Source: SFDP01 sp051891855
Lineage (GTDB): Bacteria; Bacillota; Clostridia; Lachnospirales; Lachnospiraceae
Direction: 5' to 3'
DNA length: 17,499 nucleotides
Assembly: GCA_051891855.1 (NCBI GenBank)
Contig: JBJFFP010000014.1
Span: 1 to 17,499, forward strand
How positions within the stretch are numbered: position 1 is the stretch's first letter; every line of letters begins with the position of its first letter. This document shows positions 1-7,087 of the stretch, in pieces. A model generated the notes under the pieces. That model ran no database searches, had not been told where the DNA came from, and worked only from the letters and a program-made list of their open reading frames with translations. A program made the translations under genes and the position numbers.

Positions 1-65
1 TGACTAAGCTTGTAGAAGTACAGGGGATGGGGCTTCGGACACGGGTTCGACTCCCGTCTGGTCCA
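1..65 (+). ncRNA. ssrA: tmRNA (ssrA), 3' end only
   Basis: This is the 3' part of transfer-messenger RNA, which rescues stalled ribosomes by trans-translation. The window opens with TGACTAAGCTTGTAGAAGTA, which matches the conserved TGACTAAGC.TGTAG segment before the tRNA-like 3' half. The T-arm GGACACGGGTTCGACTCCCGTC and the acceptor strand ending TGGTCCA follow. After the discriminator A at 65 the genome reads CTA, so CCA is probably added post-transcriptionally. The 5' tRNA-like half and the tag reading frame lie outside the window. Confidence 0.9.
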
Positions 66-84
66 CTAATCTAATATAGGTAGT

Positions 85-129
85 AAGCCCATATGTTCAT
101 CATGAATAAGCATATGGGTTTATTTTTTT
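85..129 (+). terminator. intrinsic terminator of ssrA
   Basis: An 11-bp stem, AAGCCCATATG (85-95) with CATATGGGTTT (111-121, one G-U pair), is followed by ATTTTTTT. It lies 20 nt after the tmRNA end and would stop that transcript. Confidence 0.85.
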
Positions 130-147
130 AAAAAATCAAATTACCTA

Positions 148-176
148 TTGACATACTGGGTAAATGGGTATATTAT
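148..176 (+). promoter_or_regulatory. sigma-70 type promoter of the ABC importer operon
   Basis: TTGACA (148-153) and TATTAT (171-176) are separated by exactly 17 nt. The start site would be near 183, giving a leader of about 110 nt before the binding-protein gene at 294. I see no riboswitch or clear operator in this leader. Confidence 0.75.
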
Positions 177-293
177 TAGATGGTAAGTTGCTGATTAATA
201 GTGGTAAAGTATATAGCAGAAAGTATTTACATAGGATTTATCGTTATGTATCAGCAGAAAAAATTATTATGAAAATAATGGAAAGAGGTATTT

Positions 294-1301
294 ATGAAAA
301 AGAGAATATTACCCGTACTTACATTGACTGCTTTATTACTTACAGCAGCGGCATGTGGAACCCAGACATCAACACAGACTTCTTCATCAGCAAATGTTTC
401 AACAGAGGCAGCCATCAACGAAACAGCTGCTGCAGAGGAAGAATCTGCAGGTACAGTTGAAGAGCCGGTAGCAGTTTCTATCGATAAGGAAGCATTTGAC
501 CAGCTGATTTCCTTCGGTATTATAGCTGATGAGGCCGATATTACAGCAAACAGCTGGGCGTCTGCCGTTAAGGAGGCAGGTGTATTAAGAATCGGTGGTA
601 CACGGACATCCTTCCTCTTTAGCCAGCTTGACGAGACGGATGGTGGTATTCGCGGATTCGATGCAGGACTTTATCAGCTGCTTGCCTATTATATCTTTGG
701 TGATGCAACTAAATTTGAATTGACTCAGGTTGACTCCAGCACGCGTGAATCTGTTCTGCAGAGTGGACAGGTGGATGCGGTATTTGCTACCTATTCAATT
801 ACCCCATCCCGTCAAGAGGTCATTTCCTTTGCGGGACCCTATTACACTTCCAGACAGGCAGTGCTTGTGAAAAAAGGAAATACGGAAATTACGGGAATTG
901 ACAGTCTGGCAGGAAAGAATGTGGCAACTCAGTCAGGTTCCACCGGTCCCGATATTCTGGCAGAATACGCACCGGATGCCATTGTGCAGGAGTTTGCAAA
1001 TGATATTGAGGCAAGGACAGCTCTGGAGCAGGGACGTGTAGATGCCTATGTTACAGACTATACCCTGCTGTTGAACGCCATTGTGAAAAATCCGGGTGTA
1101 TATGAGGTTGCCGGAGAGGTATTCGGGCCTGAAGACAATTACGGAATCGGTCTTCCTCTTGACTCTGATGGTGTAGCCTTTGTAAATGACTTTTTACAGA
1201 AGATTGAAGATAACGGTACATGGGAACAGCTGTGGAAGATCAGTTTGGGGGATCGTACCGGTATTGAGAATGTACCTGAGACTCCGGTAATTGGAGAATA
1301 A
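294..1301 (+). CDS. polar amino-acid ABC transporter, substrate-binding lipoprotein
   Basis: This is a family 3 extracellular solute-binding protein (335 aa) that captures an amino acid and delivers it to the permeases encoded downstream. The first 20 residues form a lipoprotein signal peptide ending in AAAC, so Cys21 is the likely lipidated anchor. Residues 22-60 are a Ser/Thr/Ala/Glu-rich tether. From about residue 95 the SBP_bac_3 fold begins (VLRIGG), with the GFDAGL region, AVFATYSITPSR, and FAGPYY followed by AVLVKKG typical of glutamate/glutamine/aspartate binders (GluB/GlnH type). AAAGAGGT about 5 nt before the ATG is the ribosome binding site. Gene order (binding protein, two permeases, ATPase) is classic. 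The exact substrate cannot be read from sequence; an acidic amino acid or glutamine is most likely. Confidence 0.9.
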   Translation: MKKRILPVLTLTALLLTAAACGTQTSTQTSSSANVSTEAAINETAAAEEESAGTVEEPVAVSIDKEAFDQLISFGIIADEADITANSWASAVKEAGVLRIGGTRTSFLFSQLDETDGGIRGFDAGLYQLLAYYIFGDATKFELTQVDSSTRESVLQSGQVDAVFATYSITPSRQEVISFAGPYYTSRQAVLVKKGNTEITGIDSLAGKNVATQSGSTGPDILAEYAPDAIVQEFANDIEARTALEQGRVDAYVTDYTLLLNAIVKNPGVYEVAGEVFGPEDNYGIGLPLDSDGVAFVNDFLQKIEDNGTWEQLWKISLGDRTGIENVPETPVIGE

Positions 1302-1340
1302 GAAGACGCCTCAGCTTGATATCAGCGTCAACAGGCATTT

Positions 1341-1383
1341 GGATAGGCTTCACGGGAAAATGCCATGAAGCCTATCCTTTTTT
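1341..1383 (+). terminator. intergenic hairpin (partial terminator/attenuator) between binding protein and permease
   Basis: A perfect 12-bp stem, GGATAGGCTTCA (1341-1352) with TGAAGCCTATCC (1366-1377), is followed directly by six T. It has the full form of an intrinsic terminator but sits inside the operon. The permease ribosome binding site AGGAGG (1385-1390) starts right after the T-run. It probably lets the binding protein be made in excess over the membrane subunits, and may also protect the upstream mRNA from 3' exonucleases. Confidence 0.8.
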
Positions 1384-1396
1384 AGGAGGAAATACC

Positions 1397-2056
1397 ATGA
1401 GCATCCAAGAGCTTCTCTACCAATTTGGAGATAAATATATTATGGCGCTTCTGACAACCTGGAAGCTTACCCTTTTATCTTTTATATTTGCTTTTATTCT
1501 TGGCGTTCTCATTACGATTATGCGGATATGTCCCATAAATCCGTTGAGAGCTGCAGGAGATTTTTATGTCCAGATATTCAGAAATATTCCCGGCGCAGCC
1601 CTTTTAATTATTTTGGTTTATGCACTGCCATATCTGAATATCGTATGGTCATATTTCACCTGTGTGTTGGTTGCCACATCCTTGATTCCCTCGGCCTTTT
1701 GCTCAGAGTATCTTTTATCAGGAATGAATACGATAGCAATTGGGCAGATTGAAGCCGCCCGCTCTTTGGGAATGAATTTTTTTAAGACCATCAAAAATGT
1801 TGTTTTTCCTCAGGCGTTGCGCTCCAGTGTTTTACCCTTGACGAATCTGCTGGTGGCGACTATGCTTACAACAGCGTTGGCATCTCAGGTTCCGCTTAAT
1901 CCTACAGACCTTACGGGAGTTGTTTCCCATATTAATACCCGGGCAGCCGGGGGAGTTACAGCATTTTTGATTTCAGCATTTTTATATTGTATAACAGCCA
2001 TTATTATTGGACAGCTGGGAAATCTGATTGATAGAAAGGTGAGGATTCTACGATGA
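1397..2056 (+). CDS. polar amino-acid ABC transporter, permease 1
   Basis: This is a HisMQ/GlnP-type inner-membrane permease of 219 aa, one half of the translocation channel. I start it at 1397 because AGGAGG lies 6 nt upstream; an in-frame ATG at 1316 would add 27 residues encoded by the intergenic hairpin. The protein has several hydrophobic helices (about residues 24-43, 67-82, 86-104, 150-170, 187-210). The cytoplasmic EAA loop (EAARSLGM...FPQAL, residues 119-141) docks on the ATPase. FRNIPG (61-66) is the usual family motif. The stop overlaps the next start as ATGA, indicating translational coupling. It probably pairs with permease 2 as a heterodimer, like GluC/GluD. Confidence 0.9.
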   Translation: MSIQELLYQFGDKYIMALLTTWKLTLLSFIFAFILGVLITIMRICPINPLRAAGDFYVQIFRNIPGAALLIILVYALPYLNIVWSYFTCVLVATSLIPSAFCSEYLLSGMNTIAIGQIEAARSLGMNFFKTIKNVVFPQALRSSVLPLTNLLVATMLTTALASQVPLNPTDLTGVVSHINTRAAGGVTAFLISAFLYCITAIIIGQLGNLIDRKVRILR

Positions 2057-2883
2057 GTATGGTGGACGCTTCGATAAGGGATAGCCTCTATGAAAAAGCA
2101 GGACCAAAAACACAAAAGTATATTAGGGCTGCTACAGGATTTGCATTAGCGGCTTTAGGGATACTGCTTATTCTCATTGTGCGGCAGTTTTATCTTACCG
2201 GTCAGCTGGGAGCAAAGTACTGGCTGCTTTTTACCAAATATACTACATGGAGATTCCTGGGAATGGGTCTGGCGGGAACCATAAAGGCTGCGCTTATGGC
2301 CGGTCTGATTGCTTTTGGAGGAGGATTGCTGCTGATGCTGGGAAGAATCAGCAACAGTAAGCTTATACGGGGAGTCAGTACCGCATTAATCGAGTTTAGT
2401 CGGGGAGTGCCTACCCTCCTTTTTATCTACTTTTTCTTTCTGGTGGCGCCTCAGCTTGGAATAAAGCTGACGGCCTTTTGGAAGATAGCTATACCGGTAG
2501 CAATTTCAGCCTCCGGTGTGGTTGCAGAGGTGTTGCGCTCCGGGGTGAATGCTGTACCAAAGGGACAGAAGGAGGCTGCGCTATCTCTTGGGATGAGTGA
2601 CAGCAGTGTATTTTTTAAGATTATCTTTCCGCAGGCTCTTCGATACGTTGTTCCGGCACTGATATCGGAGATCGTTATTGTACTGAAGGATACTACCTTT
2701 GCCTATGTGGTTAATTATTCGGATTTGATGCAGAATGCCCGCGTGTTGATCAGCAATCATGATGCACTTTTGTCGGTATATTTAGTGACAGCGATTATTT
2801 ATATTCTTATCAATTATCTGTTGAATAAGATATCTGTAAAAATTGCCAGACGCAGGAAATATCCTGCCATAATTGTGGAATAG
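2053..2883 (+). CDS. polar amino-acid ABC transporter, permease 2
   Basis: This is the second HisMQ-type permease (276 aa), the partner of the preceding gene. It has an extra N-terminal cytoplasmic stretch (1-25), a first helix at about 26-45, and the core permease domain from about residue 68. The FSRGVP motif (115-120) and the EAA loop EAALSLGM...FPQAL (174-196) are intact. A VVAEVLRSGVNAVPKGQ helix precedes the EAA loop, as in family members. It starts in a 4-nt ATGA overlap with permease 1. The longer N terminus resembles GluD-like subunits. The family is clear; the substrate is inferred from context only. Confidence 0.9.
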   Translation: MSMVDASIRDSLYEKAGPKTQKYIRAATGFALAALGILLILIVRQFYLTGQLGAKYWLLFTKYTTWRFLGMGLAGTIKAALMAGLIAFGGGLLLMLGRISNSKLIRGVSTALIEFSRGVPTLLFIYFFFLVAPQLGIKLTAFWKIAIPVAISASGVVAEVLRSGVNAVPKGQKEAALSLGMSDSSVFFKIIFPQALRYVVPALISEIVIVLKDTTFAYVVNYSDLMQNARVLISNHDALLSVYLVTAIIYILINYLLNKISVKIARRRKYPAIIVE

Positions 2884-2902
2884 AATCAGGAAGGAGCAAA
2901 GT

Positions 2903-3676
2903 ATGGCACAAGAACAGAATAACTCAGATGTTTTAGGGCAGGTATCGGTTATTGAACTGAAAAATATTAATAAGTTTTTTGGAGAATTACAGGTATTAAA
3001 GGATATCAGTCTTTCAGTAAAAAAAGGAGAGGTTGTTGTAATCATTGGTCCCTCAGGCTCCGGTAAGTCTACCCTTTGCCGAACCATTAACCGGTTGGAA
3101 ACCATTGATTCAGGTGAGATTATCATCGATGGGGTAGCCATGCCGGATGAAGGAAAGAAGCTAACCGAGATTCGGGCACAGGTGGGAATGGTGTTCCAAT
3201 CCTTTAATCTTTTTGCCCACAAGAGTATTCTGGACAATGTTACTATCGGACCTATTGATGTACTTCATAAGCCAAAGAAGGAAGCACAGAAAGAAGCGAT
3301 GGAGCTTCTGCGAAGAGTAGGGGTGGACAGTCAGGCCCATAAGGTACCGGCACAGCTCTCAGGCGGACAGCAGCAGCGAGTTGCCATTGCCCGTGCTCTG
3401 GCCATGCACCCTAAGGCAATTTTATTTGATGAGCCTACAAGTGCCCTGGATCCGGAAATGATAGGTGAAGTTTTGGAGGTTATGACGGAGCTTGCAAAAG
3501 AGGGAATGACCATGATTATTGTCACTCATGAGATGAATTTTGCAAGGCAGGTGGCTGATAGAGTTATTTTTATGGACGGTGGAAGGATTATTGAGGAAAA
3601 TACACCGGAGGAGTTTTTTTTCAACCCTCAGACCGAGAGAGCCAGAGAATTTCTTAATTCAATAAAAGATCATTAA
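2903..3676 (+). CDS. polar amino-acid ABC transporter, ATP-binding protein
   Basis: This is the cytoplasmic ATPase (257 aa) that powers the importer, of the GlnQ/GluA type. Visible motifs are Walker A GPSGSGKST (49-57), Q-loop Gln99 in MVFQSFNLF, signature LSGGQQQR (152-159), Walker B ILFDEP (173-178), D-loop SALD (180-183) and H-loop His209 in VTHEM. The start at 2903 is preferred because AAGGAG (2891-2896 region) lies 7 nt upstream; an in-frame ATG at 2873 overlaps the end of permease 2 and has no good ribosome binding site. It is the fourth gene of the operon. All catalytic elements are present, so it should be active. Confidence 0.93.
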   Translation: MAQEQNNSDVLGQVSVIELKNINKFFGELQVLKDISLSVKKGEVVVIIGPSGSGKSTLCRTINRLETIDSGEIIIDGVAMPDEGKKLTEIRAQVGMVFQSFNLFAHKSILDNVTIGPIDVLHKPKKEAQKEAMELLRRVGVDSQAHKVPAQLSGGQQQRVAIARALAMHPKAILFDEPTSALDPEMIGEVLEVMTELAKEGMTMIIVTHEMNFARQVADRVIFMDGGRIIEENTPEEFFFNPQTERAREFLNSIKDH

Positions 3677-3696
3677 AAGGAATGGATGAAAGAGTA

Positions 3697-4470
3697 ATGT
3701 GTGAGTTATTTGGTGTAAGTAGCAGAAAAAAAGTAAAATGCAATGATATGCTGAAGGAATTTTTCAGTCATGGGAATGAGCATCCTCATGGCTGGGGATT
3801 GGCAACCTTTTACGGAAATGCAGTTTCCCTGGAAAAAGAGCCGGTAGCCTCTGTTGAAAGTGTATACCTTAAGCACAGACTGACAGAGGAAATTGAAAAA
3901 GAGACCCTGATTGCCCATATCCGAAAGGCCTCAAAGGGAGGTGTGGAATATAAAAATTCACACCCCTTCGTTCTGCGGGATAATACCAATCGTGCATGGA
4001 CACTGGCCCACAATGGTACAATCTTTGAAAGCGATGAATTAACTCCATATACCCATCGTCAAAAGGGAGGAACGGACAGTGAGAGGATTCTGTATTATCT
4101 AATCGACAGAGTGAATATGAAGCAAAAAGAAGCCGGAAGAGAATTGACAGAGGAAGAACGGATTTCTACGGTTGATGAAGTTATCCGTACCATTACACCG
4201 GAAAATAAAGTAAACCTTTTGATTTATGAGGGTGAGCTGTTTTATGTCCATATGAATCATGGGGGAAGTCTGTACAGATGTGAAGAGGAAGGAAGGCTTA
4301 TTATTTCTACGAAGCCCCTGAGTCGGAAGTATTGGGAAGAGGTTCCCATTAATACCTTGTTTGTATATCGTCATGGAGAACCGGTGTATACGGGAGAAGC
4401 ACACGGTAATGAGTTTATTGACAGTAAGGATAAAACACAGTATCTGTTTCTTGATTATGCGGAAATGTAG
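3697..4470 (+). CDS. class II glutamine amidotransferase (YafJ/GATase_4-like)
   Basis: This is an N-terminal-nucleophile glutamine amidotransferase domain standing alone (257 aa). I start it at ATG 3697 so that Cys2 follows the initiator Met, because class II enzymes need a free N-terminal Cys after Met removal. The in-frame ATG at 3682 would bury the Cys and sits only 1 nt after AAAAGG. Family signatures are MCELFGVSS at the start, HGWG (31-34), HIRKAS (74-79), HPF (89-91), AHNGTI (104-109) and GGTDSE (124-129). No acceptor or synthetase domain is attached, as in YafJ-type proteins whose role is unsettled. It follows the transporter ATPase by 20 nt with no terminator between, so it is probably co-transcribed. 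That would link glutamine/glutamate import to glutamine hydrolysis or sensing, which is inference. Confidence 0.88.
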   Translation: MCELFGVSSRKKVKCNDMLKEFFSHGNEHPHGWGLATFYGNAVSLEKEPVASVESVYLKHRLTEEIEKETLIAHIRKASKGGVEYKNSHPFVLRDNTNRAWTLAHNGTIFESDELTPYTHRQKGGTDSERILYYLIDRVNMKQKEAGRELTEEERISTVDEVIRTITPENKVNLLIYEGELFYVHMNHGGSLYRCEEEGRLIISTKPLSRKYWEEVPINTLFVYRHGEPVYTGEAHGNEFIDSKDKTQYLFLDYAEM

Positions 4471-4496
4471 ATATAGTTGTTGAAGTTCTTCGTTGA

Positions 4497-4515
4497 GAGT
4501 GTTACACTCGTTTTT
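4497..4515 (+). terminator. short hairpin with T-run, probable end of the importer operon
   Basis: GAGTG (4497-4501), loop TTA and CACTC (4505-4509) are followed by GTTTTT. The stem is only 5 bp, so this is a weak terminator candidate. It is 26 nt after the amidotransferase stop. Confidence 0.45.
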
Positions 4516-4632
4516 GGATGGTATTTGAAAAAAGCTGTACCAAGAGAATTGTAGCCTTTAATAAAAGAGAAAGAGTATCACCTATAGCAGCGTATGTGTG
4601 CAGGCACAACGGAAGTGAAGGCAGGTGATAGG

Positions 4633-4967
4633 ATGAGAATAGGATTTATAGGAGCGGGTAAGGTAGGCTTTTCCCTGGGCAGATATTTCGGGGAGAATGA
4701 TGTCTGTGTATCCGGCTACTACAGCCGTAATCCCAAATTTTACGGGAAGCGGCAGAATTTACAAAAACAAAGAAGGTTTATTCTGAAATTATTCAATCAG
4801 ACATAGAAGGAAAAATTCTTGTGCATTGCAGCAGAGCATTATCCTCTATGGTCTTCTCAGGTATCAGTGGCAGGGGTGCCTATGGGTACTCAATCCATCC
4901 AATCTGTGCCGTCAGTGATAAGCTGACCGGCTATCATAATTTATCCAAAGTATATTTTACAATAGAA
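4633..4967 (+). pseudogene. decayed Rossmann-like / DUF2520 oxidoreductase gene
   Basis: A ribosome binding site (AGGTGAT) and ATG start an N-terminal Rossmann motif IGFIGAGKVGFSLGRYF, leading to GYYSRNPK. The frame is then lost near 4737. The plus-one frame continues with REAAEFTKTKKVYSEI, jumps to IEGKILVHCS, then reads VFSGI...GAYGYSIHPICAVSDK and stops resembling the family after VYFTIE at about 4967. From memory of the family, the stretch between YSEI and IEGK (the FLTVPD part of the nucleotide fold) is missing, and so is the C-terminal DUF2520 half. There is thus one frameshift, one internal deletion and one C-terminal truncation. In relatives this gene commonly precedes panB, as its remnant does here. 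Identification is by recognisable motifs; the deletion endpoints are approximate. Confidence 0.7.
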
Positions 4968-5007
4968 AAAATAAAGTGCAGACTTTTAATTGGAGGAGGA
5001 TTTCAGA

Positions 5008-5174
5008 ATGAAAAATACGGTTATCACTTTTAGGGAAGCAAAAGAGAAGGGGCAGGAGCATTTGCCGTAGTATTGGAATGTGTTCCGGCGGGACTGACAG
5101 AGCTTGATGAAGAGAACCATGTATCCCGTGTCACCCGTTATGAAAGACATGGCAGGCTGGAGGATTTGATATAA
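5008..5174 (+). pseudogene. panB: panB remnant (ketopantoate hydroxymethyltransferase), internally deleted
   Basis: After GGAGGAGG, ATG 5008 opens MKNTVITFREAKEKG, the typical PanB N terminus, then hits TAG at 5068. In another frame from about 5052 the DNA reads GAFAVVLECVPA, a conserved segment from well inside PanB (after roughly residue 170 in normal ~275-aa enzymes). It continues into DEENHVSRVTRYERHGRLED and ends at TAA 5172-5174. That last piece does not look like PanB and I cannot place it. Functional PanB makes ketopantoate for pantothenate/CoA synthesis; this copy lacks the active-site core. The scaffold gap begins 5 nt later, so an assembly artefact at the contig end is a real alternative to decay. 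Confidence 0.6.
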
Positions 5175-5178
5175 TTTA

Positions 5179-5278
5179 NNNNNNNNNNNNNNNNNNNNNN
5201 NNNNNNNNNNNNNNNNNNNNNNNNNNNNNNNNNNNNNNNNNNNNNNNNNNNNNNNNNNNNNNNNNNNNNNNNNNNNNN
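5179..5278. other. assembly gap (100 N)
   Basis: Exactly 100 N bases, the conventional placeholder for a scaffold gap of unknown length. The genes either side may not be true neighbours at this distance. Confidence 0.98.
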
Positions 5279-5305
5279 AAAAAAAGTGTATGATTAGAGC
5301 AGTGA

Positions 5306-5345
5306 TTTACAGCTTTGGATAGCGTATATATACAGTGTATATATG
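5306..5345 (+). promoter_or_regulatory. putative promoter with overlapping palindromic operator
   Basis: TTTACA (5306-5311) and TATACA (5329-5334) are spaced by 17 nt. An 8-bp inverted repeat, ATATATAC (5326-5333), AGT, GTATATAT (5337-5344), covers the -10 and the expected start site. That is where a dimeric repressor would block RNA polymerase. It lies 45 nt before the coiled-coil gene at 5390. AT-rich palindromes also occur by chance, so the repressor is hypothetical. Confidence 0.4.
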
Positions 5346-5389
5346 TAGATGTGATGAGCGGATAAAGAAGAAATGAGGGCGGTTTATCA

Positions 5390-5938
5390 ATGAGGAATGC
5401 AGCACAGCTTACAGTGGGTGGTTTTCTTTTCGGGAATATGGATGATGCAAAGCAGGCGAAAGAGGAAGAAGGGATGATTAAATTTCTGGAACAGAAGCTT
5501 AATTTTGAAGATACGACATCGACTTTGCGCATTTATGAAAAGGCATTGAAGGAACGGATTTTTAAGACTCCTGTGGGCTTTGAATTTTTAAGAAGGATGC
5601 AGCAGGAAATGCTGAAGAGGGGAGTGCCGGAGGAGAAGATTGAGGCGATCTCCATGTATCAGGTATATTCCAGGACAGAGGAAGTGAAGCCAAAACGTAT
5701 ACTAAAGAAAAAGGCAAAACCGGATAAAACCAAGATTTATTTACGAAATTCCCTTTGGCTGAATATTGTACTTCTTATTTTGATTGTAGGAATGTTTATC
5801 CTTTCTTTAATTGGAGAGGCTCCTAATATCGTTAATTACCGCTATCGTATTCAGGATGAATATGCTGCCTGGGAGCAGGAGCTGACCGAGAGAGAGGAAC
5901 GTGTCAGAGAAAAAGAACAGGAATTAAATCTGGAGTAG
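5390..5938 (+). CDS. membrane-anchored coiled-coil protein of unknown function
   Basis: I do not recognise the family of this 182-aa protein. The N-terminal part (1-117) is soluble and charged, with predicted helices around FEFLRRMQQEMLKRGVPEEKIEAI (split at 64-87), followed by a Lys-rich patch at 99-116. One transmembrane helix runs at about 121-142 (SLWLNIVLLILIVGMFILSL). The last 30 residues (153-182) form a Glu/Arg-rich heptad-like coiled coil ending EKEQELNLE. No export signal is visible; by the positive-inside rule the N-terminal domain is cytoplasmic and the coiled coil external. GAGGGCGG about 7 nt before ATG 5390 supports the start. It precedes the response regulator by 120 nt in the same direction, so they may share regulation. 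Codon use looks like that of its neighbours. Confidence 0.8.
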   Translation: MRNAAQLTVGGFLFGNMDDAKQAKEEEGMIKFLEQKLNFEDTTSTLRIYEKALKERIFKTPVGFEFLRRMQQEMLKRGVPEEKIEAISMYQVYSRTEEVKPKRILKKKAKPDKTKIYLRNSLWLNIVLLILIVGMFILSLIGEAPNIVNYRYRIQDEYAAWEQELTEREERVREKEQELNLE

Positions 5939-6058
5939 AGTTTTCACAGATTAAACATATTTTGAAGTTATACTGTTAATAATGTTTGCGAGGAACCGGC
6001 TGTTAATGAGGCTAAAGGTCATAGCGTGTTTATTTAGGATAGAACCGGCGGAGGGAAT

Positions 6059-6733
6059 ATGGATAAGCTGAAAATACTGGTAGTTGATGATGAAGACAGA
6101 ATGAGAAAGCTGGTGAAGGATTTTCTGGTAAAAGCCGGCTATGTTGTTCTTGAGGCAGGTGATGGTGCCGAATGTATGGAGCTGTTTTATGCCGATAAGG
6201 ATATAGCTCTTTTGATTCTGGATGTGATGATGCCTAATATGGACGGTTGGGAGGTATGCCGGGAGGTACGAAGTCTTTCACAGGTACCCATAATTATGCT
6301 GACTGCCAGAGGGGATGAACGGGATGAGCTTTTAGGCTTTGAACTGGGAGTTGATGAATATATATCTAAGCCCTTCAGCCCCAAAATTCTGGTGGCAAGA
6401 GTGGAGGCTATTTTACGGCGCAGCCTGGGCCAGGGGGGAGAGGAAAAGCTGGAGATGGGGGGAATTATATTGGATAAGGCTGCCCACACAGTGACCATCG
6501 ACGGGAACCCTGTTGACCTAAGCTATAAAGAATTTGAGCTTTTGGCCTATTTTATGGAGAATGAAGGGATTGCCCTTTCACGGGAAAAAATCCTCAACAG
6601 TGTTTGGAATTACGATTATTTTGGTGATGCCCGTACCATAGACACCCATGTCAAAAAGCTTCGCAGTAAGATGGGGGATAGGGGAGAGCTGATCAAAACC
6701 ATCTGGGGCATGGGATACAAACTGGAAGTTTAA
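6059..6733 (+). CDS. OmpR/PhoB-family response regulator
   Basis: This 224-aa two-component transcription factor has an N-terminal receiver domain (about 5-117) with acidic pocket Asp10/Asp11, phospho-acceptor Asp55 in LLILDVMMP, Thr82 in MLTAR and Lys104 in SKPF. A winged-helix DNA-binding domain follows (about 130-224) with SYKEFELLAYFMEN, DARTIDTHVKKLRSK and the closing IWGMGYKLEV. GGAGGG about 5 nt upstream marks the start. No sensor kinase follows it, which is unusual; the only kinase in the window starts 5.36 kb downstream and is the likely partner. A tandem 11-bp repeat of the type bound by this family lies 55 nt past its stop. Confidence 0.95.
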   Translation: MDKLKILVVDDEDRMRKLVKDFLVKAGYVVLEAGDGAECMELFYADKDIALLILDVMMPNMDGWEVCREVRSLSQVPIIMLTARGDERDELLGFELGVDEYISKPFSPKILVARVEAILRRSLGQGGEEKLEMGGIILDKAAHTVTIDGNPVDLSYKEFELLAYFMENEGIALSREKILNSVWNYDYFGDARTIDTHVKKLRSKMGDRGELIKTIWGMGYKLEV

Positions 6734-6768
6734 GTGATATGATTTTTGAGGATTGTATCACTTGTTTT
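6732..6768 (+). terminator. candidate terminator of the response regulator
   Basis: AAGTGATA (6732-6739, overlapping the TAA stop) pairs with TATCACTT (6756-6763), followed by GTTTTGCG. The loop is 16 nt and the T-run short, so the call is tentative. Confidence 0.45.
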
Positions 6769-6787
6769 GCGTTTCGGGGAAGAATTT

Positions 6788-6809
6788 TGGTAACATTCTG
6801 GTAATATTT
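6788..6809 (+). promoter_or_regulatory. tandem 11-bp direct repeat, probable OmpR-family binding site
   Basis: TGGTAACATTC (6788-6798) is followed with no gap by TGGTAATATTT (6799-6809); 9 of 11 positions are identical. OmpR/PhoB-family regulators bind head-to-tail as dimers on 11-bp direct repeats, so the spacing is right for the regulator encoded just upstream. No intact gene in good position follows, so the original target may have been lost. Confidence 0.5.
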
Positions 6810-7087
6810 TTTGTGGGAAAGAATGGATTGAGAAAAACTGATGTTAGGGCATGGGCGAAAAACGATGTGACGTTGGGATTTTGAAGTGGAGACATAGAGT
6901 TAAGGAAGATGTGGGGAATGGGAGAGTAGAGAGAAGAAAATTTTTAAGGAGAAAGACTTTTATTATGTTAAAAAGATGGAGAAAGGGGATAAGAATTTAA
7001 GAATACATGCGAGAAAGCATTGTGAAGAGTACTTTTATCAGGTAAGAGATAGAAGTACAAGAACTCCAGCAACATCTGCAGCTTATG
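6810..7087. other. gene-poor stretch with one degenerate open frame
   Basis: This purine-rich stretch carries no recognisable gene. A frame open from 6904 to the TGA at 7108-7110 includes ATG 6976 (44 codons, encoding MEKGDKNLRIHARKH...). That ATG has no suitable ribosome binding site: the nearest AAGGAG (6946-6951) better serves ATG 6965, which gives only 11 codons. It may be a gene remnant. It lies antisense to, and just downstream of, the mini-toxin gene. Confidence 0.35.

Noticed and set aside
164..460. 98-codon frame overlapping the binding-protein start
   Set aside because: It starts inside the promoter region and runs out of frame through the lipoprotein signal peptide; composition is not protein-like.
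2782..3237. 151-codon minus-strand frame within the permease and ATPase genes
   Set aside because: It is antisense to clear ABC transporter genes whose motifs are all in the plus frame.
5993..6051. Repeated GAACCGGC (about 5993 and 6043) as operators before the regulator gene
   Set aside because: Only 8 bp shared, no symmetry, and no clear promoter between them.
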